DNA of 64,000 nucleotides, taken from assembly GCA_001692895.1 (NCBI GenBank), contig KV748269.1, positions 310,001-374,000 of the forward strand, given 5' to 3'. Below the pieces are notes generated by a model. The model saw only the letters and a list, made by a program, of their open reading frames with translations. It made no database searches and was not told the origin of the DNA. Source of the stretch: Cenococcum geophilum 1.58 (lineage: Eukaryota; Ascomycota; Dothideomycetes; Gloniales; Gloniaceae). This document shows positions 35,200-46,162 of this stretch, one piece after another. The translations under genes were made by a program, and so were the position numbers. The stretch's first letter is position 1; every line of letters starts with the position of its first letter.

Positions 35200-37457
35200 C
35201 TATCCCTTGCAACGTTGGTGTCCTACTGCAGGTGGCCCGTGCGGGAACACCAGAATCAGAGCTACGCAGAAGCTTCGCAGATAATATAGGTTAACTCAAT
35301 CATCAATTAATCAACCACAATGCCTTCCAATCGTGCCTTTCTTGATCCTGATATTGTCCAACCTACCAAATACATCGTTCCTCCAACTCGTGTAGCAAAA
35401 GAACTACCCCCGGAGCCTTGGCAGCTGCCTAAATTCGAACCCTTTGTTATTGACGATTACAACGCCCATGGCGAGCCAATCCTCCCCCTAAATACCAATA
35501 CAAGTGATCCAATGGCGCTATTCAATCTATTTTACACAGATGAGATAATGGACAAGCTTGTGGAGTGGACAAACGCGTATGCGGACGAACAGCAGAGCCT
35601 TGAGGATGAGGACGAGCTACAAACGCGTCGTGGATGGCTCCCAACATCCAGAAAGGAACTATACGCATACTTTGGTGTGCTAATTCATATAGGCATTACT
35701 ATTGAATCAGCCATCGAGGATTACTGGGGCGATTTAGAAGAGGATGGCTGCAGTCATATGGTGAAAAAATACATCTCGAAAGACCGCTTCCAGCAGCTTG
35801 ATCGTTACATTAGAGCTACCAAACCCCAGCCCCAAGACGACAATTCATCCAAATCAACCTTTAATCGTGTTAACGACCTTTCAGAGCACCTACGAGTCCT
35901 CTGCCGTAAGCTCTACAATCCTGGAGCTCACCTTGCTGTTAATGAGACAATTCAACGCTTTATGGGAAGGGCTAGTGAGATAGTCAATATTCCATCAAAA
36001 CCAACACCTGAAGGCTTCAAAATATGGGTTCTAGCTAATGAGGGCTATGTATTAGATTGGATCTATCACGCTAAAGGCAATAAAGGTCCTGTTGACCTAG
36101 ACTCCCACTTTACAGAGGTAGAAGGATTTAGCAATACACAAGCCGTCGTCCTTGATTTCCTCACACAGAAGCACGAGATTACTCAGCAGCGACTCTACCC
36201 TCCAGGAAAGCACATCGTGTGGCTCGATAACCTCTTTACCAGCGTTAAACTATTTCGAAGACTTCGTGAGCTTGGGGTTGGAGCGGCTGGAACAGTTAGA
36301 ACGGCGAAGACACAGAATAAGGAGCAAGGGCAGGATTCTGTGGATATATTGAAGGATTCCAAGGGCCGAAAAAGGAAGGAACCTCCAGAGCAAATTGATG
36401 TTAAGCTCTCAAAACTTAAGCTCGTGCATTCAGCCCAAATTCCATGGGGGACGCTCTACGGATCTACTTCAAAAGATCACCAGGTGATGGAGTTTGCTTA
36501 GAAGGACGCGAATGTAGTCCTTTTTATGAGTACTGTGCACGACGGTAAGCTCTATAAATTATTCTATATTGTAGACAGCCTCAACACCATGCTAAAACCG
36601 TGCTGACGTCATATATCGCCAGGTCAATCCTACATTGTAACTCAACGACGACGACCTGCAAAAACGGCCACAGGAGCCGCCCAAACCCGCAAGATCTTTA
36701 GCAATAACGTCCGCAAAGAGTTACCTATCCCTGACTTTATAGACGAGTATAATTGCTATATGTGTGGAGTGGATATTGCAGATCAGCTGCGGAGCTATTA
36801 TAACACACAGAGAGCGCACAGGAAGACTTGGAAGCCTCTATTCCACTTCCTACTCGATACCGTTGTTGGCAATTGCTATCTGCTATCATCTTATAGGCCA
36901 GTAGATCGATATTACTGCCGTGAGAAGTCGCATAAGCAATTTAGGAAGGACCTACGCAAAGCTCTCTTCCAGAACTCCACACGGGCTCGAAAACACCCCT
37001 CTCACGCCACACCTTCTAGGCCGTCAATTAACAAGATAATATGGGAACCTGTAGTGGAACATAAGCTTATCAAGCTTGGCGAACGGCAGCAGAATTGCTC
37101 TGGCTGTATTGAAGCTAGAAAGACGACTACAGAGCCTCATATGGCAAGAAGGAAGCCTTTGGCAGATCTCTCTATTAACACCACTCGGAAAGAGAGGACT
37201 AGTAAGGACTGGAAGCATCGCCAACGCGTGCCAAGAACTCAATTTGGGTGCAGTGTATGTAGAATTCCGTTCTGTAGGAAGGGCGATTGCTGGAGCGCCC
37301 ATATCAAACGAATTTCCACCAAAGATTGAGTGTAGATATCAAAATATATATATTTATTGAGCTTCATATTTCTCATCACGGCTCTAAGATTCTAACGATC
37401 TAATTGGCTGGAGCTTATCGATAAGAATAGGACACGAATCAACGTTGCAAGGGATAG
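35200..37457 (+). mobile_element. piggyBac-type DNA transposon
   Basis: A 2258-base element with perfect 18-base terminal inverted repeats CTATCCCTTGCAACGTTG (35200-35217, and its reverse complement at 37440-37457). A second block, GTGTCCTA, follows in both arms with a 4-base offset. The interior is a single transposase frame. A TTAA stands at 35192-35195, four bases outside the left arm, but no partner TTAA is seen on the right, so the usual piggyBac target duplication is not preserved. GC content is much higher than in the neighbouring repeats, which suggests a younger or low-copy insertion. Confidence 0.85.
35320..37329 (+). pseudogene. piggyBac transposase, inactivated
   Basis: One reading frame of 669 codons from ATG 35320 to the stop at 37327-37329, interrupted by just two in-frame stops: TAG at 36499-36501 (where homologues have tryptophan, FAWKD) and TGA at 36604-36606. 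Conserved parts are the N-terminal DDE core with LAVNETIQRFMGR (about 205), HIVWLDNLFTS (aspartate at about 303), the CGVDIADQLRSYY block (aspartate at 485) and a C-terminal cysteine-rich zinc-binding region (CSGC, CSVC, CRKGDC). The first catalytic position, aspartate in piggyBac transposases (VDEA), is asparagine here (codon AAT at 35941). The stops and this change are all explicable by single transitions. Both catalysis and translation should fail. Confidence 0.85.
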
Positions 37458-38040
37458 AATATCTATACACGATATAAATTTTATTAGTTTTTATTAATGT
37501 TTAGCCTACTAAATAGATTTAGTAGGGTGGGGGCCATGCGTTAGGTAGGGAGTCTCGGTATAGGTGGGCTACGCGGCCGATTTAGAAATTATATAAAGAA
37601 TATATAATATATAGATTAGTTAAATTAGGCTAAACGTTGAGCCTCTCTATAGTCGTATGCACGAGATTCGTACCTAATATGCGTGAAATCTACGTGCAAC
37701 ATATTAAAAACCACTACATTTTACATATGAAGTCTACAGATAAGACTATATATTTTGCATTTAAATTCTGCTCTATATACACCAAAAAACCTCCTAATAT
37801 GAACGCAAAATTTGATCTAATGCATTAATTTTAGATGCATATTGTAGAGCGTAAAGACCGTAGGGACCTAAGTTCAGGCGCAAAAATTGAGGATCCTGCA
37901 TGCCAAGGATTCTCATTCGTTTCGTAAACGACTAATACGCTAAATTTCGAAATTTTAGCCCTACGGAAATGCCCGGCTAAACCTTTCCTCAGCAACGCGG
38001 TGCACTTTGGGTCTCTTGACACTCCCATGAAATATCAATC
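37458..38040. other. Intergenic tract with inner and outer inverted-repeat copies and GARS promoter
   Basis: Holds the right copy of the inner repeat (about 37530-37562) and of the outer repeat (37862-37935), both inverted relative to 28.1-28.5 kb. A short perfect hairpin, CCTACTAAAT with ATTTAGTAGG, lies at about 37505-37527. The last 100 bases are GC-balanced and presumably carry the GARS promoter. A 63-codon frame at 37637-37828 shows no recognisable feature. Confidence 0.55.
37862..37935 (-). repeat. Inverted dispersed repeat, right copy
   Basis: The reverse complement contains CGAAACGAATGAGAATCC followed by TTGGCATG and ends TTTTTGCGCCTGAACTTAG. It matches 28086-28147 except for a few substitutions and a 5-base difference. 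Confidence 0.75.
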
Positions 38041-39463
38041 ATGTCAACAGAAAAGCTGCGGATACTCCTTGTGGGCAATGGCGGTCGAGAACATGCCATT
38101 GTCTGGAAATTGAATCAATCTCCCCGCATCGAGCACATCTATGTCGTTCCAGGAAACGGAGGAACAGCCGGGCTTTCCAATGTCACGAACATTGAAACAG
38201 TTAAGCCAGACGATTTTCCGGCCCTTGCAAAATTCGCCCAAGAAAAGAATGTCAACCTGCTTGTTCCAGGTCCGGAAGCACCTCTCGTGGCAGGCATCAT
38301 CGATTACTTCAAGCAGAACATCAAGGGAATGCGGTGCTTTGGTCCTTCGCAAGCAGCAGCACGCATGGAAGGCTCGAAGGCATTTTCTAAGGACTTCATG
38401 GAAAGAAATAATATACCGACAGCTGCATACCGCAATTTTAGCAATTTCGATGAGGCGCGGACTTATCTTAATTCGGTAGATCACGATGTGGTCATCAAAG
38501 CGAGCGGGTTAGCTGCGGGCAAAGGTGTCATCATTCCAAGTACGAAGCAGGAAGCGCAAACCGCACTAAAAGAAATCATGCTTGATAAGGAATTTGGTGC
38601 TGCAGGGGACGAGGTTGTTATTGAAGAATTCCTTCAGGGCGATGAGCTCAGTATCTTAAGCTTCAGTGACGGCACAGCAGTCCAGTCTCTTCCGCCTGCA
38701 CAGGATCACAAAAGGATACTTGATGGAGACCAAGGACCGAATACGGGAGGTATGGGGACGTACGCACCCACACGGATTGCGCCGCAGTCCGTTATTGATG
38801 AAATACATAAGACGATTCTGCAGCCAACCGTTGATAGCATGAAGAAAGAAGGTATGCACCTGCTTAATCACCTCAGTATGCTTATGCTGATTTATTTGAG
38901 GCTTCCCATTTAATGGCGTCCTCTTCACTGGGTTGATGATGACGAAGTCTGGGCCAAAAGTGCTCGAATACAATGTCCGATTTGGCGACCCGGAGACACA
39001 AAGTCTATTACCTCTCATAAATGCCGACCTTGCGGAAATTATGCTTGCATGTGCTGATGGCCAGCTAAGTGACGTGAGACTTGATGTCCTACCTAAATCT
39101 GCTGTGACAGTGGTTGTTGCGGCTAGTGGATACCCAGGATCATATGCGAAAGGCACTATTATAAAGCTTGATCCTGTGCCAAGTGGTGAGTGTCTTAATA
39201 TTGTGTGGTCTAGTAATTTCGCTTGCTGATAATTTTATCAAGACGTTGTTCTTTTTCACGCTGGCACCACACTCGTTGATGGTGTATTAAAAACATCCGG
39301 AGGTAGAGTTATTGCATCCACTGCCATAGCGAATACGTTAGAAGAAGCTGTGAGCAGAGCTTATTCTGGAGTCAATGCGATCCATTTCGAGGGAATGCAA
39401 TTCCGCAAAGACATTGCTGGACGAGCTTTTGCCGACCTGAATCAGACTGTCTTGCCACCCTGA
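38041..39463 (+). CDS. Phosphoribosylamine-glycine ligase (GARS), stand-alone form
   Basis: CDS join 38041-38851, 38901-39185, 39243-39463 gives 1317 bases, exactly 438 codons plus stop. Both introns (49 and 57 bases) are GT-AG with CTGAT-like branch sites. GARS joins glycine to 5-phosphoribosylamine using ATP, the second step of purine synthesis, in the cytosol. Seen are the N-terminal LLVGNGGREHAI, ATP-grasp elements VVIKASGLAAGKGVI and GPNTGGMGTYAPT, and the metal-binding EYNVRFGDPETQ. Length matches bacterial PurD (about 430). In fungi this domain is normally the N-terminal half of a GARS-AIRS fusion of about 800 residues; here the frame stops after DIAGRAFADLNQTVLPP, with no AIRS motif in the next kilobase. 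It is either a truncated duplicate or a genuine single-domain gene. The frame is clean, with no RIP-type stops. Confidence 0.88.
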
Positions 39464-40332
39464 CTCAATTACCTACCCCTTCAACTCAGTCGCCTACCCC
39501 CTTGACTCGGTCACCCACCCCTTGTTTCTATTGCCACCTCCCTCTCCCTTTTTCTTTCCTATTACCTACACCTTCCTCATGTATATATAAGGCCCTAGAG
39601 CCACATTCAATAGACAGAGTCCTCATTATTTAATATTCCGATCGACAGCTTTGAAATAAATTTTCGCCAGAATAAAGGTCATCAAACCTGGCCAATATCA
39701 CTATTTACAACATGGCGTTCAGGACTCAAGTTATTTTGATGGCGTACCGAAAACGGGTGGCTGTTATAGTGACGAACCTCTTCTGAGCGAGAGGTAGAGG
39801 GAAGCATTTTAGGCATTTGAGGGTACATTATAGTTTTGATCCTACTTCTTTTCTTTTCGCACCATGTTCCTGTCCTCGCTCATCATCCCACGGGAGTCGG
39901 GCGTTTCGATGCTCTGGTCTGACAGGAACATTGACTTTGTGATGTTCCACAGTACAGGTATCCCTTCCAATGGTAAAATGGGTCCTACCGTTATCAATAA
40001 GAGCTGGCTAATAGAATCAATGAGATCAAGACTCCGTGGTCGTAAGAGCTGTTAATTTCCATATACAATTGCCATATACACTCAATATTTGGAGTTAAGT
40101 TGCTCTAAATAAGGAAGTCAATACTCATCTTTTCTCCAGAACGGTATATGGCAAACAGAGCAGCCAAATAGATTTCTTGGAGCTATACGTCGCCTCTTCT
40201 GACTTTTACTACTGCGAGCTTTACGAGTCGTATTTGGTGAGCGCTCTGAGTCAGTGGGGCAAAGTCTATATCATTGGAAGTACGATTAGAAGGCATGGTT
40301 GATTGATGTATATTATTTGAATCATGTAGGTA
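39464..40332. other. Intergenic region with C-rich triplicated motif and TATA box
   Basis: Starts inside three degenerate tandem copies of about 21 bases (ACTCAATTACCTACCCC, ACTCAGTCGCCTACCCCC, ACTCGGTCACCCACCCC; 39462-39525). CATGTATATATAAGG follows at about 39578. This layout resembles a promoter or an LTR U3, and 39461-39711 starts with TG and ends with CA, but no second copy or target duplication supports an LTR. A 63-codon frame at 39864-40055 matches nothing I recognise. Confidence 0.4.
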
Positions 40333-40541
40333 ATATGTTCCGCTTCATACCGGTACACGCCCCGTTCCGGATTATTTCCATCTCATTCCGGAACAAGTCG
40401 TCCTTAAAGAGGAACAATTCGTTCTACTATTACTATTAATTCCGGGTCTCTATATATCTATAAAAGTTTACTAGCAGATTCTTCCTAAGTTAAAAATATA
40501 TACCACGCTTCTAAATCAGTAGTTACTAACCTATTAGCGTA
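40333..40541. repeat. Possible LTR-like or promoter-like fragment
   Basis: Begins TGTTCCGCTTC, contains CCGTTCCGGATTATTTCC and CATTCCGGAACAAGTC repeats and a CTATATATCTATAAAAG box. It lacks a second copy in the window, so the call is tentative. Confidence 0.25.
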
Positions 40542-40543
40542 TA

Positions 40544-40756
40544 CGGAGGTGCGTTGCAAAAGTCTTCGCCGCCCCTTATTAGGCGGTCTTATGGCGGTGG
40601 CTGCCTCAAGGTTGGTAGGGCAATGGGTTAGAAGCCGCCCAATGGCGCCTAAGGTCCCCCAGAACTGTCTTAGAATGCGCCCAATTTTCGGCTATATGCG
40701 GGCTCTTTAGGCTCGACCTAGGCAGGGCTGGCAAAGACTTTTGCAACGCACCTCCG
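40544..40756. mobile_element. 213-base MITE, TA target duplication
   Basis: Terminal inverted repeats start CGGAGGTGCGTTGCAAAAGT on the left, with the exact reverse complement on the right (at least 23 identical bases). TA flanks each side (40542-40543, 40757-40758). No coding region. CpA is retained while its surroundings are RIPped, so it is younger than they are. Its TIR sequence is unrelated to that of the MITE at 20067, so two MITE families are present. Confidence 0.88.
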
Positions 40757-40859
40757 TATCTCCGTAAGATAGGGTTTAAACCGCTTTAGTACCTAACCCG
40801 TTAAAAATAGTTCCACGTACGCTACTTAATTAATTAGTTCCGCTAGCTTAGATCCTTTA

Positions 40860-41298
40860 TACCTAATTCTAGCTTTATCTATATAAAAAATCTCTTTAGC
40901 TTATATTTTTCTTCTATAACCCTTTTAATTAATAGCATCTTAATCTTCTCTCTCTTTATATCCTATAGCTACTTAATTAATACTAGTTAGTTATTATCTA
41001 TTTAAGCTATAAAGTCTTTAAGTTATACTATTATAACTACCTATAGGTTATTATCCTGTATACCAATATCTCCTCCTAATCCTAAGGTAGTTACTACCGT
41101 ATATAGCGTTATAGTTACTATTTTAGGTAGTATCTTATTAAATATTGTTCTACTATAACCTTAGTAGTAAATATATAACAAAGCCTTATAGCAGGTACTA
41201 CGGTAGACTTATTAATAGGCTAGGTATATAGTTAAATATAATAATAAGATCTAACTATAGAATAGGTGCCTAATAGTTAACTCTAATTATATTCTAAG
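40860..41298 (-). mobile_element. Partial LTR-element copy of family F, left piece
   Basis: 41030-41173 resembles 51010-51156, the start of the family F interior. 41174-41298 resembles the outer part of the family F LTR (TATAAC...CCTTATAGCAGGTACTACGGTAG onwards). The copy is split by the insertion at 41299-43447 and resumes at 43462. It is a broken fossil. Confidence 0.6.
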
Positions 41299-43447
41299 CC
41301 CGCGAAGCCCTACTACACGCGTCCACGTCGCTGCGGGTGAAAAAAATCATCAGGAAATCGTTCCTTATGATGGCTAAGTGCAGAGGCGATGGTAGGGAGC
41401 CGTCGCAGCGCATGCAGCGCGCTGTCGTTGCGGTTCTGTGGTATTGAGCCCGCGACGCGTACGAAGCATCGTACAAAGTATCGCCCTCAACAACACCAGG
41501 AGCCTCACTGCCTCCACTTAAGGCTCCTACTCTACTACCTAGGGAGGCCTATTAAGGGAAACTAGGATACGAAAACCACCTAATATACGACTACCTGGCT
41601 CGTAGCCAGGCCCGAAACTGGCCTTATTATCTAGCTAGTTAACATAGACGCATCTTAGGCGTATAACAGTACACCCTTAGGCTTATACTAGCTCTGAGAT
41701 TATTAAGGAACGCGGCAAGGGCGTAGGGAACCTCTTTTTATAAGAACTTGTTAAGGTTAACGCGTCGTAGGCACCTTGTATAAAACCTATTAAGGCCCCT
41801 CTACAAGGATCTATTTAGTATAGCGACAGTAACAGCGATAGCAACGCGATAGCAACGCGATAGTGACGCGATGGCGACTAGACGGCGACTAGACGGCTTA
41901 ACGGGGCGAAAACACAGGCCAGGTTTAAACAGCCCTATAGCGTTAAAAGGCGACTTATAGGAGGGTCTTAATAGGCGTAGTATACGTAACGTAATGTATA
42001 TATATTGGGGAGGTTGTAGGGGAAACATAGGCTAGTTAAATAAGGACTTAATAGTTAGAGATATAGGCCAGCTTATAGGAAGGGGGGATATAAGCTTAGT
42101 TAGGAGAAGAGGGGGGAGTAGGTTACCTAGTACGGGACCTAGCTTCTTTATAGCCCCCTTCTATAAGATACAATTGGCCTATTATAAGGAGACTTTTATA
42201 GGCAATATAAAACGGGAATTGAAACCTCCTATAGGGCGTAGTATATAATAGCTACTACTAGCTCTAAGAACCTTACCCCTTAACTAAGCTCTAACCCTTA
42301 GTATATCTAGTAGGTAGGCAAGATTATATCTTAGCTAATGAGACTATTACGCGGCTTAAGAAAACGGATATATGTGTTAGTATATTAATAAACGGAACTG
42401 TTTAATAAGATAGTACGCTAATAAGACATACTTAAGGAGTAAATAAAAGTTACTTAGGTAGGAGAGGTTTTTAGTTAGGCCTTAACTATAGAAGGTATAT
42501 AACTGTAGGTATATTACAGCTACTAAAAAACTAGGGTAGAGGCCTAAATAAGTAGGTATATTAAACTCTATTATATTATTAGCTAATATATAACTACCTA
42601 CTATAAAATTGGCCTCTATACCTCTATACGGTAAAACCTAGAAACCTGGTAGTACTATTAGTGTTTTATTAGGATTGTGTTAATAAACTATTAAAGTAAA
42701 CGCAGAGATATATATACGGTAGCGCATCGCGGGCGCCACGACGTAATAGCAATAGGAAAATATTTTTTACTAGGAGGGTAAGCCCTAACAAAGACCTAAG
42801 AACATAGCTACTATATCTTAACATACGTTTAAGCTGTTAAACTACGGTAACCTACCTCTAGTAACCCCTTTCCTCCTATACACGTAATTAAACTACATAT
42901 AACTTATAGGCGGAAGGCCTATAATAAGCCTTTTATTCCCTACCCTACCTAATAACCAAGACTTACCTATACGGCATTTCGTCTTCCTTTATATCTTTAG
43001 CTAGGGATATATATAGAGGACCTAAGTTAGGGCCTTAGGACAAAACACCTAGTTCTATATTTAGTTTAAATTTATTCTACTATTTCTTTAAGGTGAAAAT
43101 TATACTATAAGTAAAGGGACCGTAGGCGACGTATATATATATATATATATATAATAGGAAAAACGGGCATATAAAACCTTATAGCAATCTATAATTAAGT
43201 AAAAGTATAGTATAAACGGTAGATAGGGCAAGATAGGTAATTAGGTACTCCTCTATAGGAGTTTTAGAGCGGCAACCTAATAGTATTTTTCCTCCCGTTA
43301 ATATAGTATAGGTATTACCTAGGGGGGTGCATACTATATTACCTCTTACGTCTCTCTTAAAGATTTTTTTATATCTAACTTTAATGGAATCTATTTGCAT
43401 AGACCTAGATAGAGACTATATTAGATATTAATAGAATAATTATATAT
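41299..43447 (+). mobile_element. 2.15-kb insertion with 14-base target duplication, non-LTR-like
   Basis: Bounded on both sides by AATTATATTCTAAG (41285-41298 and 43448-43461), which occurs only once in intact copies of the surrounding LTR. A long variable target duplication is typical of LINE or SINE insertion. The first 220 bases are GC-balanced and un-RIPped; the rest is TpA-rich. A tandem tract (GCGATAGCAACGCGATAGCA, about 41835-41880) and a (TA)n run (43133-43151) lie inside. No RT motif is recognised, so it may be a truncated or non-autonomous element. Confidence 0.6.
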
Positions 43448-43461
43448 AATTATATTCTAAG

Positions 43462-43540
43462 ATTTACTATAAAGAAAGAACTATCTAAGGTAGGGACTGT
43501 AGTCCTTTAAATATATAACCTAACTCCTAAGAGATTCGTT
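43462..43540 (-). repeat. Family F LTR, second piece of the split copy
   Basis: Continues the LTR interrupted at 41298 (ACTATAAAGAAAGAACTATC, resembling ACTATAAGGAAGAAACTATC in the other LTRs). Similarity fades after about 43535. Confidence 0.6.
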
Positions 43541-43809
43541 TAGTACGTTAGTATACTTAGTACATTAATTATATAAGCCCTATAATTTATTATATAACTT
43601 AGCTACCTTTTATCTTATAGTTTAACTAGTTTTAGCGCCTCTCGCGCCTTCACTACTAGTCTATTTATATTCTCCTTAAGTAGTTATACTACTACTATTA
43701 TAAGGTCTATAATAACTATAGACCTATACTAATAAGATTATATATTGCTAGTTTCCAAAAAGCAAAACAGCCTTAAAAACGCCTAGCTATAATATTTACT
43801 AACGCTATA
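43541..43809. other. RIPped flank before the family F element
   Basis: AT-rich DNA without recognisable coding content. It was contiguous with 54314 onwards before family F inserted. Confidence 0.5.
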
Positions 43810-43814
43810 TAAAC

Positions 43815-44237
43815 TATAACGGAACCTTATAACAAGTACTACGGTAGGCTTATTATTAGGCTAGGTGTATAGGTAATGCAAATTAAAGTTAACAACGTAA
43901 TAATAACTGGTAGAGTGGTTGCCTAATAGATTAACTTTAATTATATTCTAAGAATTACTATAAGGAAGAAACTATCTAGGTAGGGATTAAGGGTCCTTAA
44001 ATATATAACCGTACTCCTATAAAATCCTCCTTATATATAATATACGTGTTATATATATTATATATACGTTCCCTTTATATACTGCGTATACTATATATAA
44101 CGTTATATAACCTTAATTACTATTCCTCGTTATATAGCTCTATTAGCTCTATCCTAGACCGTGCTTAAATTAACTAACTAGCTTCCTCCGATTCTTCTCT
44201 AAGTAGTTATAATATTATACTTAAAGCGTTTATAATA
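43815..44237 (-). repeat. 3' LTR of family F
   Basis: 423 bases, from TATAACGGAACC to GTTTATAATA. It matches the right LTR in the same order on both sides of the latter's insert. Confidence 0.85.
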
Positions 44238-46162
44238 CTATCTCCCTCCTCTTTATCTTTATCCTTAAAGATCCTAAATATCTCTAAGTTGTTTACTAGA
44301 GGTATAATATCCATTTAATTAATTTGGTTAATATTGTTACTTATTATACCTAAGGCAATTTCTTCTTTATAAGCGTAACGTCGTGCTTATACTATTGCTA
44401 CAATATTATCTCTTAGTAAGATTATACCGTTTCCATGTTCTCGTTATTTAAAAGAGGGGTTAGTTTATATTATATTAGTAAATCCATCCTTATAATAACT
44501 ATCCTCTTATTTAAAGTGCACTAAAGTAAATGTTTGTTTATCTTATAACGTTCGCTCTATCTCTAATACTAAGTATACGCAATCTATTACTCGTAATAGT
44601 TGTCTAGTTCTCTAATTAATTTGCCTTAGGGTTTTATATTTAATCTATTACTATATAGCTGGATAGTAAACTGTCTTAGGCTCTTACTAAGTTAGAATAT
44701 TCTTATAATATAGAGCAGAAGGCTCTTAAAGCCTATATCGCGGCGTCTACTTAATTACTCTATCTTAAGAAGGTTTATAAAAAGGTTTATTTTAAGGAGT
44801 AGAAACTTATAAAATAGGGTCTATAGGAACTTAGTAATAAAAGAATAGATTTTCCTTTAACTAAGAAGGAAACAGATTTAAGTAGTTTGGCAACTACTCT
44901 TCTTAGGTCCCCCTTAGGTGACTTATTCTTTAGCGATCCTTCTTTATTAATACTACCTAACCTAATTTCTTCTAATACTCCTATACCTTTCCTATAGCGT
45001 TCTTTAGATTCTCTAGTAGCTCCTAGGTAGTTTTATTATAGCCTATCTACCTTACCTTATACTATATTTTATTATTAACGTCCTTATAGCTAATAATCTT
45101 TAAAACTTACTATTTACCTTCTTCTTATTCTCTATATATGTCTGCTTTATAAACCGGTGGCTTAATATTCCTATATACTAGCTCTAATATCGCAATATAC
45201 TATATAGGGTAGATCTTTATTTTAGCTAGTAGGTCTAATTTAAATATAACCGGTAAAATCCTTTAAATAATTTTAAAAGATTTTAGTCTAACGTGGTCCA
45301 ACTTCTTACTTAGTTATTAACTCTTAAAATTTTTATATAGTAGCTATACTTTATCTCCCTCCTTAAAATCTAGTCCCTTAGATCTCTTAGTATTATAGTA
45401 CCTTTTTATTTTCTATTATACTATTTTTACTATTTCTATAAGGTATATATAAAGATTTATTAACGTCTTTATTCTTTCCTTAGCTATACTACTTATTTTT
45501 TTTACTACTATAGTAATAACGATATTCTTAGCTTATATCCATAATTTACCTTAAATAGTAATATGCCTATCCCTTCTTATAATATTGTATTATACGCGAA
45601 TTATATAACTAGTAATAATAATACCTAATTATTCTATGTGTAATTAATATAGTGTCTTAGATACTATTCTAGTGTTTAATTTAATCTTTTTATTTAACTG
45701 TCTATCTGCGGATAATTATAGTAGAAGTTACTACTCTAACTCCTTATTCCGCTAAGAATACTTCCTAAAATACTACTACGAATCTTAAATCCCTATCTAA
45801 TATAATCTTGCTTAGTGCCCTATATCTTATAAATACTTCTTTAATATAGATTCTAGTAATATCTTCTAGTAATATTTCTTCTATATATACTATAAAGTAT
45901 CCCCACTTTATAATCTTGTCCGGTAATAGAATCTCTTAACTTTAGTAACTTAATAATAAAGTCCTATAATATAACCTCTTATAGTCTTTCTAGTATTTTA
46001 ATAGGTTATAGCCCTCCGTATAGCTTATACCTTATTAGTTTATTCCTTTAGCAATCTAGATATTCTTTTAACTTTTTACGCTAAGCCCTAGATTCCATTA
46101 ATAATATACTCCTCTACTAGTATGCTAAAATCGCTAAAGACCGATAAAGAGGAGAAGGAGCT

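Noticed and set aside
39461-39711. Solo LTR after GARS
   Set aside because: TG and CA ends and a TATA box are present, but there is no target duplication and no second copy in the window; kept only as a possibility.
43133-43151. (TA)n run as a regulatory or centromeric signal
   Set aside because: A simple microsatellite in RIPped DNA, with nothing else to support a role.
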